NCBI GenBank assembly: GCA_964353455.1
Contig: CAYGWP010000547.1
Span: 1 to 26,074 of the forward strand
DNA: 26,074 nt
Direction: 5' to 3'
Origin: CAYGWP01 sp964353455
GTDB lineage: Bacteria > Planctomycetota > Phycisphaerae > FEN-1346
Part shown: in pieces, positions 8,006 to 16,190 of the stretch
Position numbering within the stretch: position 1 is the stretch's first letter
Layout of the letters: each line of letters starts with the position of its first letter
Notes under the pieces: model-generated
The model's database searches: none
What the model saw: the letters and a program-made list of their open reading frames with translations, nothing else
Told to the model about the DNA's origin: nothing
Position numbers and translations under genes: made by a program

Positions 8006-8902
8006 ATGAATCGGCCGATCGGCATCTTTGACTCCGGTCTTGGCGGCCTGACGGTCGTTCGGGCCGTCCGGCGGCGGATGCCCGATGAGTCGATCGTCTA
8101 TTTCGGCGACACGGCCCGCGTCCCGTACGGCATCAAGAGCGGCGAGACGGTCGCCCGCTTCGCCGCCGAGGACTGCGAGTTCCTCTGCCGATACGACCCG
8201 AAGTTCATAGTGGTGGCGTGCAACACGGCGAGCGCGGCGGCCCTGCCGGTCCTGCGCGAGAAGTTCCCGCAGCCGATACTTGGTGTGATCGAGCCTGGCG
8301 CTTGCGTTGCGGCTGCGGCCGGCGGCGGGCGGCCCATCGGCATCATCGCCACAGAGGCCACAATCGCCAGCGGCGCGTACCGCCGGGAAATCGAGCGGCA
8401 CCTGCCGGGGGCGCGACTGGTCGAAAAGGCATGCCCGCTCCTCGTGCCGCTGGTGGAAGAGGGGCGCGGATCAAACGACCCGATAGTCCGGGCCGTCCTG
8501 GCCGAGTACCTTGCGCCCATGCGCGAGGCCGGCGTCGGGACGGTTGTGCTGGGCTGCACGCATTACCCTCTTATTAAGGAGGGGATCGCCGAGGCGCTTG
8601 GTCCGGACGTGACGCTGGTCGATTCGGCGGAGGCGGTGGCCGAGGAGGTCGCCCATCGCCTTTTGGGGCTGAACCTCCTGGCGCACTGGCCGGGAAAAGA
8701 AAAGGGTCCAGGACCCCTAAAGTCGTTAAGGGTCCTGGACCCTTTTCTTTTCCCTTCGGACAGGCCGACCATCCGGTTCTTCGTCAGCGACAACCCGGAA
8801 CGGTTCCAGGCGGTCGGCCGGCGGTTTCTTGGGGCGGACATCCCGGCGGCGGCTCTCGTGACGCCCGAAGATTTTTTCGTGCGATCTACTCCCGTTGCGT
8901 GA
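8006..8902 (+). CDS. murI: Glutamate racemase with palindrome-encoded insertion
   Basis: Interconverts L- and D-glutamate, providing D-Glu for peptidoglycan in the cytoplasm. The 298-residue product has every family signature: FDSGLGGLTV (8-17), YFGDTARVPYG (32-42), the first catalytic Cys72 in ACNTASAAA, and the second, Cys184, in LGCTHYPLI. The C-terminal FFVSDNPERFQAVGRRFLG is also typical. Start ATG 8006 follows GGAG by six bases; a GTG at 7988 is less likely. Residues 229-250 are encoded by a 63-base inverted repeat (8692-8754), which fills the variable surface segment before the last conserved strand. The enzyme should tolerate it, but that is inference. The next gene starts 10 bases downstream, so this is the first gene of a three-gene unit. 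Confidence 0.95.
   Translation: MNRPIGIFDSGLGGLTVVRAVRRRMPDESIVYFGDTARVPYGIKSGETVARFAAEDCEFLCRYDPKFIVVACNTASAAALPVLREKFPQPILGVIEPGACVAAAAGGGRPIGIIATEATIASGAYRREIERHLPGARLVEKACPLLVPLVEEGRGSNDPIVRAVLAEYLAPMREAGVGTVVLGCTHYPLIKEGIAEALGPDVTLVDSAEAVAEEVAHRLLGLNLLAHWPGKEKGPGPLKSLRVLDPFLFPSDRPTIRFFVSDNPERFQAVGRRFLGADIPAAALVTPEDFFVRSTPVA
8692..8754. repeat. Palindromic element inserted in frame within murI
   Basis: Two 29-base arms (8692-8720 and 8726-8754) pair with a single mismatch around a 5-base loop (AGTCG). The arms contain GAAAAGGGTCCAGGACCC, itself a palindrome around GGGTCCAGGACCC. The element is 63 bases, exactly 21 codons, and contains no stop in the murI frame. The same core recurs in the cytochrome gene at 25310-25338. 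Confidence 0.92.
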
Positions 8903-8912
8903 GGGCAGAAGC

Positions 8913-9674
8913 GTGAAGCGACTTGTGATGCTTCTGGCGTCGGTGTCGCTTGCGGCCGGCGGGTGCGGCGGCGCCGGCTCGTGGCAGGAGCGGCTGTTTC
9001 CGCCATCGACGGCGTCGCAGATGGTCCGCATCGAGAGCGACCGGCCCGACGAGCGGCGCGAGGCACTCCAGTTCGTCGCCGCCGATTCCGGGGCACGCAA
9101 CCTTCCGTCCGTCGTCAAGGTCTTCTGCCTGGTGGCCAAGACGGACAAGGACGCGATGGTCCGCGCGGCAGCGGTGCGCGGCCTGGGCGTCATGCAGGGT
9201 GAGGAGGTCATGCCGACGCTTTCAGGCGTTGCCATCAACGATCGGAGTCCATTCGTTCGGATGGATGCGGCGGCATCGCTCGGCCGGCAGGCGCAGCCCG
9301 AAGGGATGCCCGTGCTCGTCCAGTCTCTTCAGGGCGACTCCAATTCCGACGTTCGCGTTGCCGCCGCCGACTCTCTGGCGGCGTACAAGGACAAGTCGGC
9401 GGCCCTGGCCCTGGTGGCCGTCCTAAGGGACCCGAGTCTGGCGGTGGCGCAGAAGGCGTGGCAGAGCCTCCGCTACATGACCGGCCAGAACTTGCCGCGC
9501 GACGAACAGGCGTGGGGGGAGTACCTGGAGGCGGCCGACAACCCGTTCGTCGGTTACGGCCGGCCCCCCGCCGTGCCGAGGGGACAGAACCAGCGCCCGC
9601 AGTTCACGAAGGGGCCGCTCGATTTTCTGAGGGGTCTCTTCGCCAAGGACGTACAGGAAGCCGAATTACAGTAG
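8913..9674 (+). CDS. HEAT-repeat lipoprotein
   Basis: A 253-residue product with an N-terminal signal and a lipoprotein-type cysteine (LASVSLAAGGCGG), so probably anchored in a membrane facing the periplasm. The middle part is a run of HEAT / PBS-lyase-like helical repeats: AMVRAAAVRGLGVM, PFVRMDAAASLGRQ, SDVRVAAADSLAAY and LAVAQKAWQSLRYMTG, each a two-helix unit of about 30 residues. The last about 60 residues are proline- and glutamine-rich, then GPLDFLRGLF. Such repeats make protein-protein contacts; no enzymatic motif is visible. Start GTG 8913 is chosen because it follows GAGGG and yields a clean signal peptide; an upstream TTG (8895) would overlap murI. It ends two bases before the next gene, indicating one operon. 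Confidence 0.85.
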   Translation: MKRLVMLLASVSLAAGGCGGAGSWQERLFPPSTASQMVRIESDRPDERREALQFVAADSGARNLPSVVKVFCLVAKTDKDAMVRAAAVRGLGVMQGEEVMPTLSGVAINDRSPFVRMDAAASLGRQAQPEGMPVLVQSLQGDSNSDVRVAAADSLAAYKDKSAALALVAVLRDPSLAVAQKAWQSLRYMTGQNLPRDEQAWGEYLEAADNPFVGYGRPPAVPRGQNQRPQFTKGPLDFLRGLFAKDVQEAELQ

Positions 9675-9676
9675 CC

Positions 9677-10624
9677 ATGAAAGCATGTATATTTGATGGC
9701 CAAAGGGTCCGCCTCGACGCGGCCCGATCTGAGCCGCAGCCGGCCGCGGGCGAGGTCCGCGTAGCCGTCCTCCTGGCGGGCGTCTGCCGCACGGACCTCG
9801 AAATCGTCAAAGGCTACATGCGATTCACGGGCGTCCTGGGGCACGAGTTCGTCGGAGAGGCCTTGGGCGGCAAGTACGCCGGACGCCGCGTCGTCGGCGC
9901 CATCAACTGCCCCTGCGGCCTGTGCGACCTCTGCAAGGCGGGCCTGCCGACCCACTGCCGCCGCCGGACCGTCCTCGGAATCTTCGGCCGCGACGGGGCG
10001 CTGGCCGAGCGGCTCGTCCTGCCGGAGGCGAACCTCTTTGCGGTCCCCGACGCGGTCTCGGACCGCCAGGCGGTCTTCGCCGAGCCGCTTGCCGCCGCCA
10101 TCCAGATCGGCAAGCAGGTCTCGATTGAGCCGGGGCGCAAGGTGGTCGTCCTCGGCGACGGCCGGCTCGGGCAACTGGTGGCCCAGGTGATGCGCGCCTG
10201 GCGTGCCGCCCCCGTGGTGATCGGCCGGTCGGATGCGAAACTGGCGATACTGGACTCGCTCGGCATCTCGAACATCCACGCCGATCACGCCCGCCCGGCG
10301 CAGGACGCCGCAATCGTGGTCGAGTGCACCGGCACGGCCGACGGGCTGGCTATGGCGATCTCGTTCGTGCGGCCCCGGGGCACGATAGTCCTGAAGAGCA
10401 CCGTTGCCGACACGGCGGGTTTGGACCTTGCGCCGATCGTCGTCAACGAGATTACCGTGGTGGGTTCGCGGTGCGGGCCGATGGCCGATGCCGTGGCGAT
10501 GCTGGCGGAAGGGAAGATTGAGGTCGAGCCGCTGATCACGGGCGAGTTTCCGCTCGACGCCGCCCCGGCCGCGCTGGCGGCCGCGGCCGAGCCGGACGCG
10601 ATAAAGGTGCTTGTGCGCCCGTAG
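9677..10624 (+). CDS. Zinc-dependent alcohol dehydrogenase-like (MDR) protein
   Basis: A 315-residue medium-chain dehydrogenase/reductase that would oxidise an alcohol or polyol with NAD(P) in the cytoplasm. The catalytic zinc ligands are visible: Cys37 in AGVCRTDLE and His56-Glu57 in LGHEFVGE. The structural zinc lobe CPCGLCDLCKAGLPTHC supplies Cys80, 83, 86 and 94. The nucleotide-binding motif is VVVLGDGRLGQLVA (GDGRLG). At 315 residues it is somewhat shorter than most members (about 340-370). Start ATG 9677 is two bases after the stop of the HEAT lipoprotein gene; longer upstream readings in the same frame overlap that gene and are rejected. The substrate is not deducible. Confidence 0.92.
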   Translation: MKACIFDGQRVRLDAARSEPQPAAGEVRVAVLLAGVCRTDLEIVKGYMRFTGVLGHEFVGEALGGKYAGRRVVGAINCPCGLCDLCKAGLPTHCRRRTVLGIFGRDGALAERLVLPEANLFAVPDAVSDRQAVFAEPLAAAIQIGKQVSIEPGRKVVVLGDGRLGQLVAQVMRAWRAAPVVIGRSDAKLAILDSLGISNIHADHARPAQDAAIVVECTGTADGLAMAISFVRPRGTIVLKSTVADTAGLDLAPIVVNEITVVGSRCGPMADAVAMLAEGKIEVEPLITGEFPLDAAPAALAAAAEPDAIKVLVRP

Positions 10625-10651
10625 CACGATGCTGCCGTCAGCGCCGCGCGA

Positions 10652-10710
10652 GTTAGCCGCCCGGCTTGCCGGGCGCTGGCGTCCAGCGCCGGCCAAGGCC
10701 GGCGGCTAAC
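10652..10710. repeat. Cloverleaf-shaped three-hairpin element
   Basis: A 59-base sequence that folds without an unpaired base between stems. The outer 7-bp stem is GTTAGCC (10652-10658) with GGCTAAC (10704-10710). Inside are hairpin 1 (10659-10674, 7 bp, loop TT), hairpin 2 (10675-10687, 5 bp, loop CGT) and hairpin 3 (10688-10703, 7 bp, loop AA). It lies between the dehydrogenase and queC, ending 22 bases before the queC ATG. The loops are far too small for a tRNA. It could act as an mRNA structure or be a mobile palindromic repeat. Confidence 0.9.
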
Positions 10711-10732
10711 ATCATTTGCAGGTAGGGTACTT

Positions 10733-11398
10733 ATGTCAAAACCTGTTGCTGTCGTGCTGGCAAGCGGCGGCATGGACTCCTGCACGGCCGCGGCGTGGGC
10801 GGCGCGCCGGTATCGGTTGGCCATGCTCCACGTCAACTACGGCCAGCGGACCGAGGCGAAGGAACTGGCGTGCTTCAGGCTCCTCGCCGCCCATTTCCGC
10901 GCCGAGAAGACCCTGGTGGTCGATGCCCGGCACCTTGCGGCCATCGGCGGGTCGAGTCTGACCGACAAGGGCATCCCGGTGCCGCCCGATGAGACGCCCG
11001 GCGAAATCCCCAGCACCTACGTCCCGTTCCGCAACGCCAACCTGCTGGCGATTGCCACGTCGTGGGCCGAGGTGATCGGGGCCGCGCGCATCGTCATCGG
11101 GGCAGTCGAGCAGGACGCCCCCGGCTACCCCGATTGCCGGCCCGCGTTTTACGAGGCCGCCAACCGGCTGATTGAACTCGGGACGCGGCCGGAGACGCAC
11201 ATCCTCGTGGAAACGCCGCTGATTGCCCTGAAGAAGGTGGATGTGGTCCGGCTGGGCCTTGAACTCGGCGCCCCGTATGAATTGACGTGGTCGTGCTACC
11301 AGGGGGAGTCTCGGCCGTGCCAGGACTGTGCGAGTTGCCGCCGCCGCGCGGAGGCGTTCCGCGAGGCGGGCGCTGCCGACCCGCTGCTATCTAGATAA
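10733..11398 (+). CDS. queC: 7-cyano-7-deazaguanine synthase
   Basis: Converts 7-carboxy-7-deazaguanine to preQ0 using ATP and ammonia, a step in making queuosine in tRNA. The 221-residue product has the ATP pyrophosphatase P-loop SGGMDS (11-16), YGQRTEAKEL, YVPFRNANLLAIATSWAE (96-113) and GAVEQDAPGYPDCRPAFY. The zinc-binding cysteines near the C-terminus are Cys188, Cys196, Cys199 and Cys202 (SCYQGESRPCQDCASC). Length and motifs are standard for QueC. Start ATG 10733 follows an AGGTAGGG purine run. No other que genes are seen in the window. The cloverleaf element immediately upstream may affect its expression if it is in the same transcript as the dehydrogenase. Confidence 0.96.
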   Translation: MSKPVAVVLASGGMDSCTAAAWAARRYRLAMLHVNYGQRTEAKELACFRLLAAHFRAEKTLVVDARHLAAIGGSSLTDKGIPVPPDETPGEIPSTYVPFRNANLLAIATSWAEVIGAARIVIGAVEQDAPGYPDCRPAFYEAANRLIELGTRPETHILVETPLIALKKVDVVRLGLELGAPYELTWSCYQGESRPCQDCASCRRRAEAFREAGAADPLLSR

Positions 11399-11595
11399 AA
11401 AGGGAAGGCCCGCCTCGCTCGCTTTATATGGCGATCCGGCACGGCACGGTGGTCGATACGCGCTTCAGAACAGCGGCCACTTGCCACGCCACCCGCCGAG
11501 TTTTTCGCGTCTTCGCGAGGCTTCTCGTGGGCCTTCCTTATTGACTATACTGCGCGCGGGGCGGAAAGTCAAACGCGCCGCGAAAAGTTTTCCGC

Positions 11596-14500
11596 CTACT
11601 TTTTCTTCTTCTCGATCATGCCCTTCAGGATGTCGCCTAACTCCTTGACCGCGCCCTGACCCGCGGCCTTAAGGAGCATCTCGCCGACGCGCTTATTGAA
11701 GGCCGCCTGGTCAATGTGCGGACTATCCACGGTGCCCGTCATGGGGACCGTAATTTTCTGGCCTTCTACATACGCCATTACAGTCTTGTTGGCGCCGAAG
11801 GGCGTGAGGAATGCGCTTGTCAACGGCACGCTGACCACAAAGTCCATGCGTCCGTCAAGCCAGATCGTGCCGCTCAACTCCATCTTCTGATTCTGCTGAA
11901 ACAGGAGGCTGTGCTTCGAGATCGTCAGGACGCCGTCCTTGAGGCGCACAGCCACGGGCCCGAACTGCTGGAGCGGCGTGTCGAACTTGCCGTCGAACAG
12001 GTGGACGAGGCTTATCCTGCCGGGCGCCTTGCCCTGCCCGCCGCCCAACCCGATGAGCCACGCCAGCGGGCCGGTCAGCGTCGTCTGGAAATTGTCGATC
12101 TGGTAGTAGCCGCGCGCCGTCCCGCTCTTCTCGATCTCCGCCGACAGGGGAATGTCCATCGCCTCGATCACAAGTGAGAAGCGTCCACTCGCAACGTTCG
12201 CCCCGAAGAGCGGGCTGCTGTACTTAAGGTAGCCCTGGAGTTCCTGTCCGTCCATGCGGACGCCCTCGATGATTTTCTGCGGCTGGTCGATGATCAGCCG
12301 CGCGGTCTTGCCGCGGAGGTCGATGCGGCCGGCCGGCGCCAGCGTCCCGTCGATCAGTTTGAGGCGGGCCGGCGCGGCGGGGTTCGGCGACAGGAACAAT
12401 TGCCCCTCGGCCAGTTGCCACGGGACCGTGCCGTTGCCGCCGGTCACCTTGTCGTAGCGCACGCCGCCGACGCCGACCGTGCCGCTTCCCGCAAGTCCTG
12501 CGATCCGCTGGTTCCACGCGCCCTCATCGGGCAGGGCGCCGGCCACGCGGGCCGTGACCCGCCACGGGCCGGAGAGGGCAAGGTCCTTGGGCTTCTTCGT
12601 GCCGAGGAACTTCTGAATCCTCTCGCCAGCGGTCGTCAGGTCGCACTCGGCCCTGAGTTGCGTCTGGCGCTGCGCCTGCACGATGACTGCCGAGGCGCTG
12701 CCTGTCGCAAGTTCGCTCTGGATGCCTGTGGCCGTCACGGTCCACTGCTTGGCGGCGGCCGCATAGACGACCGACACCGGCACCGTTGCCTTCGTCTCCT
12801 TAATGTTGATCCCTGATTCCGCCAGTTGTAGGTCAAGGCCGCTGAGGTTGCCGGTGGCGGTCGCGGTCCATTGCTTTGCCCCGGTCGCATAGGCGACCGA
12901 GACCGGCACGGCGGCCTCCTCGGCCGTGACGTCGATTCCGGATTGGGCCAGGTGCACCTTGATGCCGCTCAGGTTGAGCGTGCCTTTGGCCTTCGTGCCG
13001 TCGGCGGTCGTGGCGGCGTCGCACGAGAGGTCGGCCGCGCCGGTCATCTTGGATTCGGCCGCAAGGATGCCGAACGGCCGGAGGACCTCGGCCAGTTCGG
13101 CCAGGTTCGCGCGGGCTGCCACCTTGCCGTCTGCGGCCACGTTCTTGTCGGTGTCGGATGGCAGCCGCACCGTGCCGCTGGCGGCGGCGGTGAGGCCGGG
13201 GATGGACACGTCGGCGCTCTTGACGGCGATGTCGCCGGTCTTTCCGAACGAGCAGACGGTCTTGATGCTGGCATCCGGCAGTGGCTGCGGCTTCGAGTCC
13301 GCGCCGCCTGCCGGGATGACGAGGTTCGTGCCGGCGGCCGCAAGTTCGAGGCTCTTGGATTCTGCCGCGCTGCTGAACTTGGCGGCGATCTGCCAGCGTC
13401 CCTCGATGGGCGCGGGCTTGGAGCCCATCGCCGAGGCGACCGTCGCGGCAAGAGGTTTCAGGTCCCCGCCGCCGCGGCCTTCAACGTTATATGTCCATCC
13501 GTTGGGGGTCTTGGCGAATGCTGCGGCGCCGTCGAGAGTGCCGGCCCCGGCGACGAGCCGCCACTGGCTCACCTGGATTGATGCGGGCATGCCTTTCTCA
13601 TCGCGTGCGGCAGAGAGGGTGGCCGCCAGCGTCGGCCGGGCCTCGGAGACCTCTCGCTTGTCGGCGGGCCAGGCAAGTCTGAAATCGGCCCCGGCCATCG
13701 TCAGATTTCCGCTCACGGGTCCTTTCGGCTCGGCCTGGGCCACGATGTGGACTTTGGCGGCGCCGGAGATGAGCGGCTCTTTGGGCAGGAGGTCGAGCGA
13801 CCTGAGCGTTGCCCCCAGTGCATCGAGGTTGGCATCGGCATCGGCGGTGAGCGAAGCGCCGAGTTCCGCCAGGTTGAAGTCTTTCGGGAGCGATGCGCTG
13901 CCGGTTGCCGCGAGCGCCACATCAGGCGAGGTCAGCCGGCAACTTGTGACCTGGATGTCCCACGACAGGTCGGCCTTGCGGCCGGCCTGTCCCGAAACGG
14001 CAAGACCCTGGACGCGGACGGGCGGCGACTCCTTCGGCCCGACCGCGACAGTGAAGTTCGTGAGGCGGAGGTTGCCGCCGGCGGCGATACCCTTGTCGGA
14101 AGCCCCCTCGACCGTTGCATCGACGTGCCAGCCGGCGGCGGCGCTGCCGCCAAGCGCCGATGCCGGCACGGCCACCTTCTTCAGGTACTCTCGCATGTCC
14201 GCGCCCGGCTCTTCCTTGGCCGCCGGGGCCGTGGCGGTCACTTGGAGGATGAGGTCAGCCAGCGAGAGCGCGCGGGCGATGTCGCCGTCGGCCGCAGCGC
14301 TGCCGCTCACCTTCCACTGCGACTCGGCCTGCGTGTACTGGCCCTTGGCCGCCACCGTGGCGGTGGTCGAAGTCAGGTCGAGCGATGCCAGTTGAGCGGT
14401 CGTAAGATGGCGCTGGCCGTCGAAGGCGAGCGCCCCCGACGCGGTCAGGGTGCCCTGCGGCTCCGTCCAGGTATGGCCGGGGCCGAGATCGACGGCGAGT

Positions 14501-16095
14501 CCGGCAAATGCGGCGCTGGCGCCCAGGCTGATGCCGGACGCGAAGTCGCCCTTCGTCTCAATCCTGGCGGCGATCTTTCCGCGGGCGGCCCAGCCGCCCA
14601 GGTCGATGAACTGGCCCACCTCCTCGGTGCTCTTCGTCAGGTCCAGTTTGGCGTCGAGCGCGAAGGCCTCCATCCTGCCGCTCGCCTTGACGAGGCCGAA
14701 CGGGCCGGAGACCGTGAGGTCGTTGACCTGGAGCCCCTGAAGTGCGGCGGTCCAATCTTCGCCGGCGGCGGCCTTCGATGACAGGGCCTGGCGCTCGCGC
14801 GAGACGTTCAGGGCCATGTTCATGGGCTCAAGGACGATCTTCTTGCCGTTGCGTTCGCCGCGGACGCCCTTTATGTCCGCGGTCATGTCCAGCGAGACGG
14901 CCTTGGCATGGACGAAAGTATCGAGCGTTGCTTTGGCGAATCCGGCCTCGACGGAGACGCCTTCCGGAATCTTCAGCGTTTTCGGGAGCATCCGCGCGAG
15001 CGCCGCCAGGTCCACCGTCAGGTGAGCCGTGGCGTTGCCTGCGGGCGGCTCGGCCCCCAGCGAGATGGCCGCGAAGGTCCCCGTGGCATCGGCCGCCACC
15101 GCGGGGGTCTTGAGTTCGAACTCTTGAACCCGGCACGTCTTGCCGTCATAGGCGGCCGCAACGACCAGGTGCAGGCTCTCCAGGGCAGGGCGGTCTCCGC
15201 TGAGGGCCTTGCCCGTAACCCAGACGCCCTGGCCGTCGCAGGTGGCGCGAATGGTGTACTCGCCGGACCGCGACTGCGAGGCCGTGACATCAACGGATGT
15301 AAGGGTGCCGCCGCCGTCCATTTCGACGCCCATGTCTGCGGCGATGCCCCACAGCGGCGCAAGGTGCAGGGTGTCGCAGCGAACCGTGGCGGTTACGCCG
15401 AGTGCATCCCATCCGCGCCAGTCGGTCCGGAGTCCCTCAAGCGTGCCGTCGGCCTTGCCGCTGCCGCGCTTCGCGCCGGACTCGACCTCCCAGGCGGCTT
15501 TGAACCGCTGCCGGGCGGGGTCGTCCGGGGCGTTCTCGAAGACGGCCTGCGTGAGGCGGAGCGTCCCGGCCTTGCTGTGCGCGGTGATGCTGCCGATGCG
15601 GACGGCCTGCGGCAAGGTGGGCAGCCGCGAGGGCCGCTCGGCCTCTGGCGGCTTGGGCGCCTTGGCCTCCTCCGCGGCGAAGGCGTCGCGCAACTTGGCC
15701 GCGCCATCGGTCCAGACCTCGGCCTCATCAATGCGGATTGCGCCGATGCGGCTGCGATCCTGAAGAAGTTCCAGCAGGCCCTGCTCCAGGACGATGCGGT
15801 CGGCCTTTGCGGCGGGCCGGCCGTCGGCCGTCTGGACTTCCAGGCCGCGGACCTCCTGTGACCCGAACCACGAGAGGCTCCAGCCTTCGACGGCGATGCG
15901 GGCCGGCATGTCCGCGGTCGCCCTGCCCAGGATGGCCTGGCGGATGAAGCCGAGCGAAAGGATGCTCGGCGCGAAGACCACGAGCGCGGCCAGGACGGCC
16001 AGGATCACAATGGCCGCAATGAGCAGCCGGCGGCGTTTCGGCCGGCCGGGCGTCTGGGGTGCGGGCGCTGGCGGCGCATCACTGCGGTCGGTCAT
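11596..16095 (-). CDS. AsmA/TamB-like giant membrane-anchored protein
   Basis: A 1499-residue protein with a short cytoplasmic head rich in proline and arginine (RPKRRR), one transmembrane helix (LLIAAIVILAVLAALVVFA, about residues 22-40) and a very long periplasmic part. That part is made of repeating beta-strand segments rich in A, G, T, S and V (for example GSGKADGTLEGL, VDVTASQSRSGEY, LKASGRMEAFAL-type strands), with a C-terminal region (DGRMDFVVSVPLTSAF...GTVDSPHID) typical of the AsmA-like superfamily. Such proteins are thought to bridge the periplasm and move lipids toward the outer membrane; that role here is an inference. ATG 16095 follows GAGGG by seven bases; an ATG seven codons earlier (16116) lacks a ribosome site. 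Residues 1041-1124 are a tandem duplication. It ends in KKKK. Confidence 0.85.
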   Translation of the reverse strand: MTDRSDAPPAPAPQTPGRPKRRRLLIAAIVILAVLAALVVFAPSILSLGFIRQAILGRATADMPARIAVEGWSLSWFGSQEVRGLEVQTADGRPAAKADRIVLEQGLLELLQDRSRIGAIRIDEAEVWTDGAAKLRDAFAAEEAKAPKPPEAERPSRLPTLPQAVRIGSITAHSKAGTLRLTQAVFENAPDDPARQRFKAAWEVESGAKRGSGKADGTLEGLRTDWRGWDALGVTATVRCDTLHLAPLWGIAADMGVEMDGGGTLTSVDVTASQSRSGEYTIRATCDGQGVWVTGKALSGDRPALESLHLVVAAAYDGKTCRVQEFELKTPAVAADATGTFAAISLGAEPPAGNATAHLTVDLAALARMLPKTLKIPEGVSVEAGFAKATLDTFVHAKAVSLDMTADIKGVRGERNGKKIVLEPMNMALNVSRERQALSSKAAAGEDWTAALQGLQVNDLTVSGPFGLVKASGRMEAFALDAKLDLTKSTEEVGQFIDLGGWAARGKIAARIETKGDFASGISLGASAAFAGLAVDLGPGHTWTEPQGTLTASGALAFDGQRHLTTAQLASLDLTSTTATVAAKGQYTQAESQWKVSGSAAADGDIARALSLADLILQVTATAPAAKEEPGADMREYLKKVAVPASALGGSAAAGWHVDATVEGASDKGIAAGGNLRLTNFTVAVGPKESPPVRVQGLAVSGQAGRKADLSWDIQVTSCRLTSPDVALAATGSASLPKDFNLAELGASLTADADANLDALGATLRSLDLLPKEPLISGAAKVHIVAQAEPKGPVSGNLTMAGADFRLAWPADKREVSEARPTLAATLSAARDEKGMPASIQVSQWRLVAGAGTLDGAAAFAKTPNGWTYNVEGRGGGDLKPLAATVASAMGSKPAPIEGRWQIAAKFSSAAESKSLELAAAGTNLVIPAGGADSKPQPLPDASIKTVCSFGKTGDIAVKSADVSIPGLTAAASGTVRLPSDTDKNVAADGKVAARANLAELAEVLRPFGILAAESKMTGAADLSCDAATTADGTKAKGTLNLSGIKVHLAQSGIDVTAEEAAVPVSVAYATGAKQWTATATGNLSGLDLQLAESGINIKETKATVPVSVVYAAAAKQWTVTATGIQSELATGSASAVIVQAQRQTQLRAECDLTTAGERIQKFLGTKKPKDLALSGPWRVTARVAGALPDEGAWNQRIAGLAGSGTVGVGGVRYDKVTGGNGTVPWQLAEGQLFLSPNPAAPARLKLIDGTLAPAGRIDLRGKTARLIIDQPQKIIEGVRMDGQELQGYLKYSSPLFGANVASGRFSLVIEAMDIPLSAEIEKSGTARGYYQIDNFQTTLTGPLAWLIGLGGGQGKAPGRISLVHLFDGKFDTPLQQFGPVAVRLKDGVLTISKHSLLFQQNQKMELSGTIWLDGRMDFVVSVPLTSAFLTPFGANKTVMAYVEGQKITVPMTGTVDSPHIDQAAFNKRVGEMLLKAAGQGAVKELGDILKGMIEKKKK
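12724..12975 (-). repeat. 126-bp tandem duplication inside AsmA-like gene
   Basis: Two adjacent 42-codon units (12975-12850 and 12849-12724) encode related segments, both beginning NLSG and ending TATG, with AVPVSVAY / TVPVSVVY and AKQWT in the middle. 26 of 42 residues are identical. The units meet without any gap, so this is a direct internal duplication of a beta-strand module that has since diverged. Confidence 0.85.
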
Positions 16096-16190
16096 CGGAG
16101 GTCCCTCGCTGGGCATGCTTTCAGAGTAGTCTTGCGGAATGCGCCTGTCAACGACCTGCCGGTATTGCGGAAGGGGTTTCTCTGGTCTGC

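Noticed and set aside
10652..10710. tRNA gene
   Set aside because: The fold is cloverleaf-like, but loops have 2-3 bases, there is no anticodon loop and no TTCRANY T-loop.
11560..11596. Terminator for the AsmA-like gene
   Set aside because: An 8-bp stem (GGCGGAAA with TTTCCGCC) exists but has a loop of about 21 bases and no T-run after it.
12926..14395. 489-codon plus-strand frame
   Set aside because: Shadow of the AsmA-like gene, in which the minus-strand frame has a signal anchor, family pattern and ribosome site.
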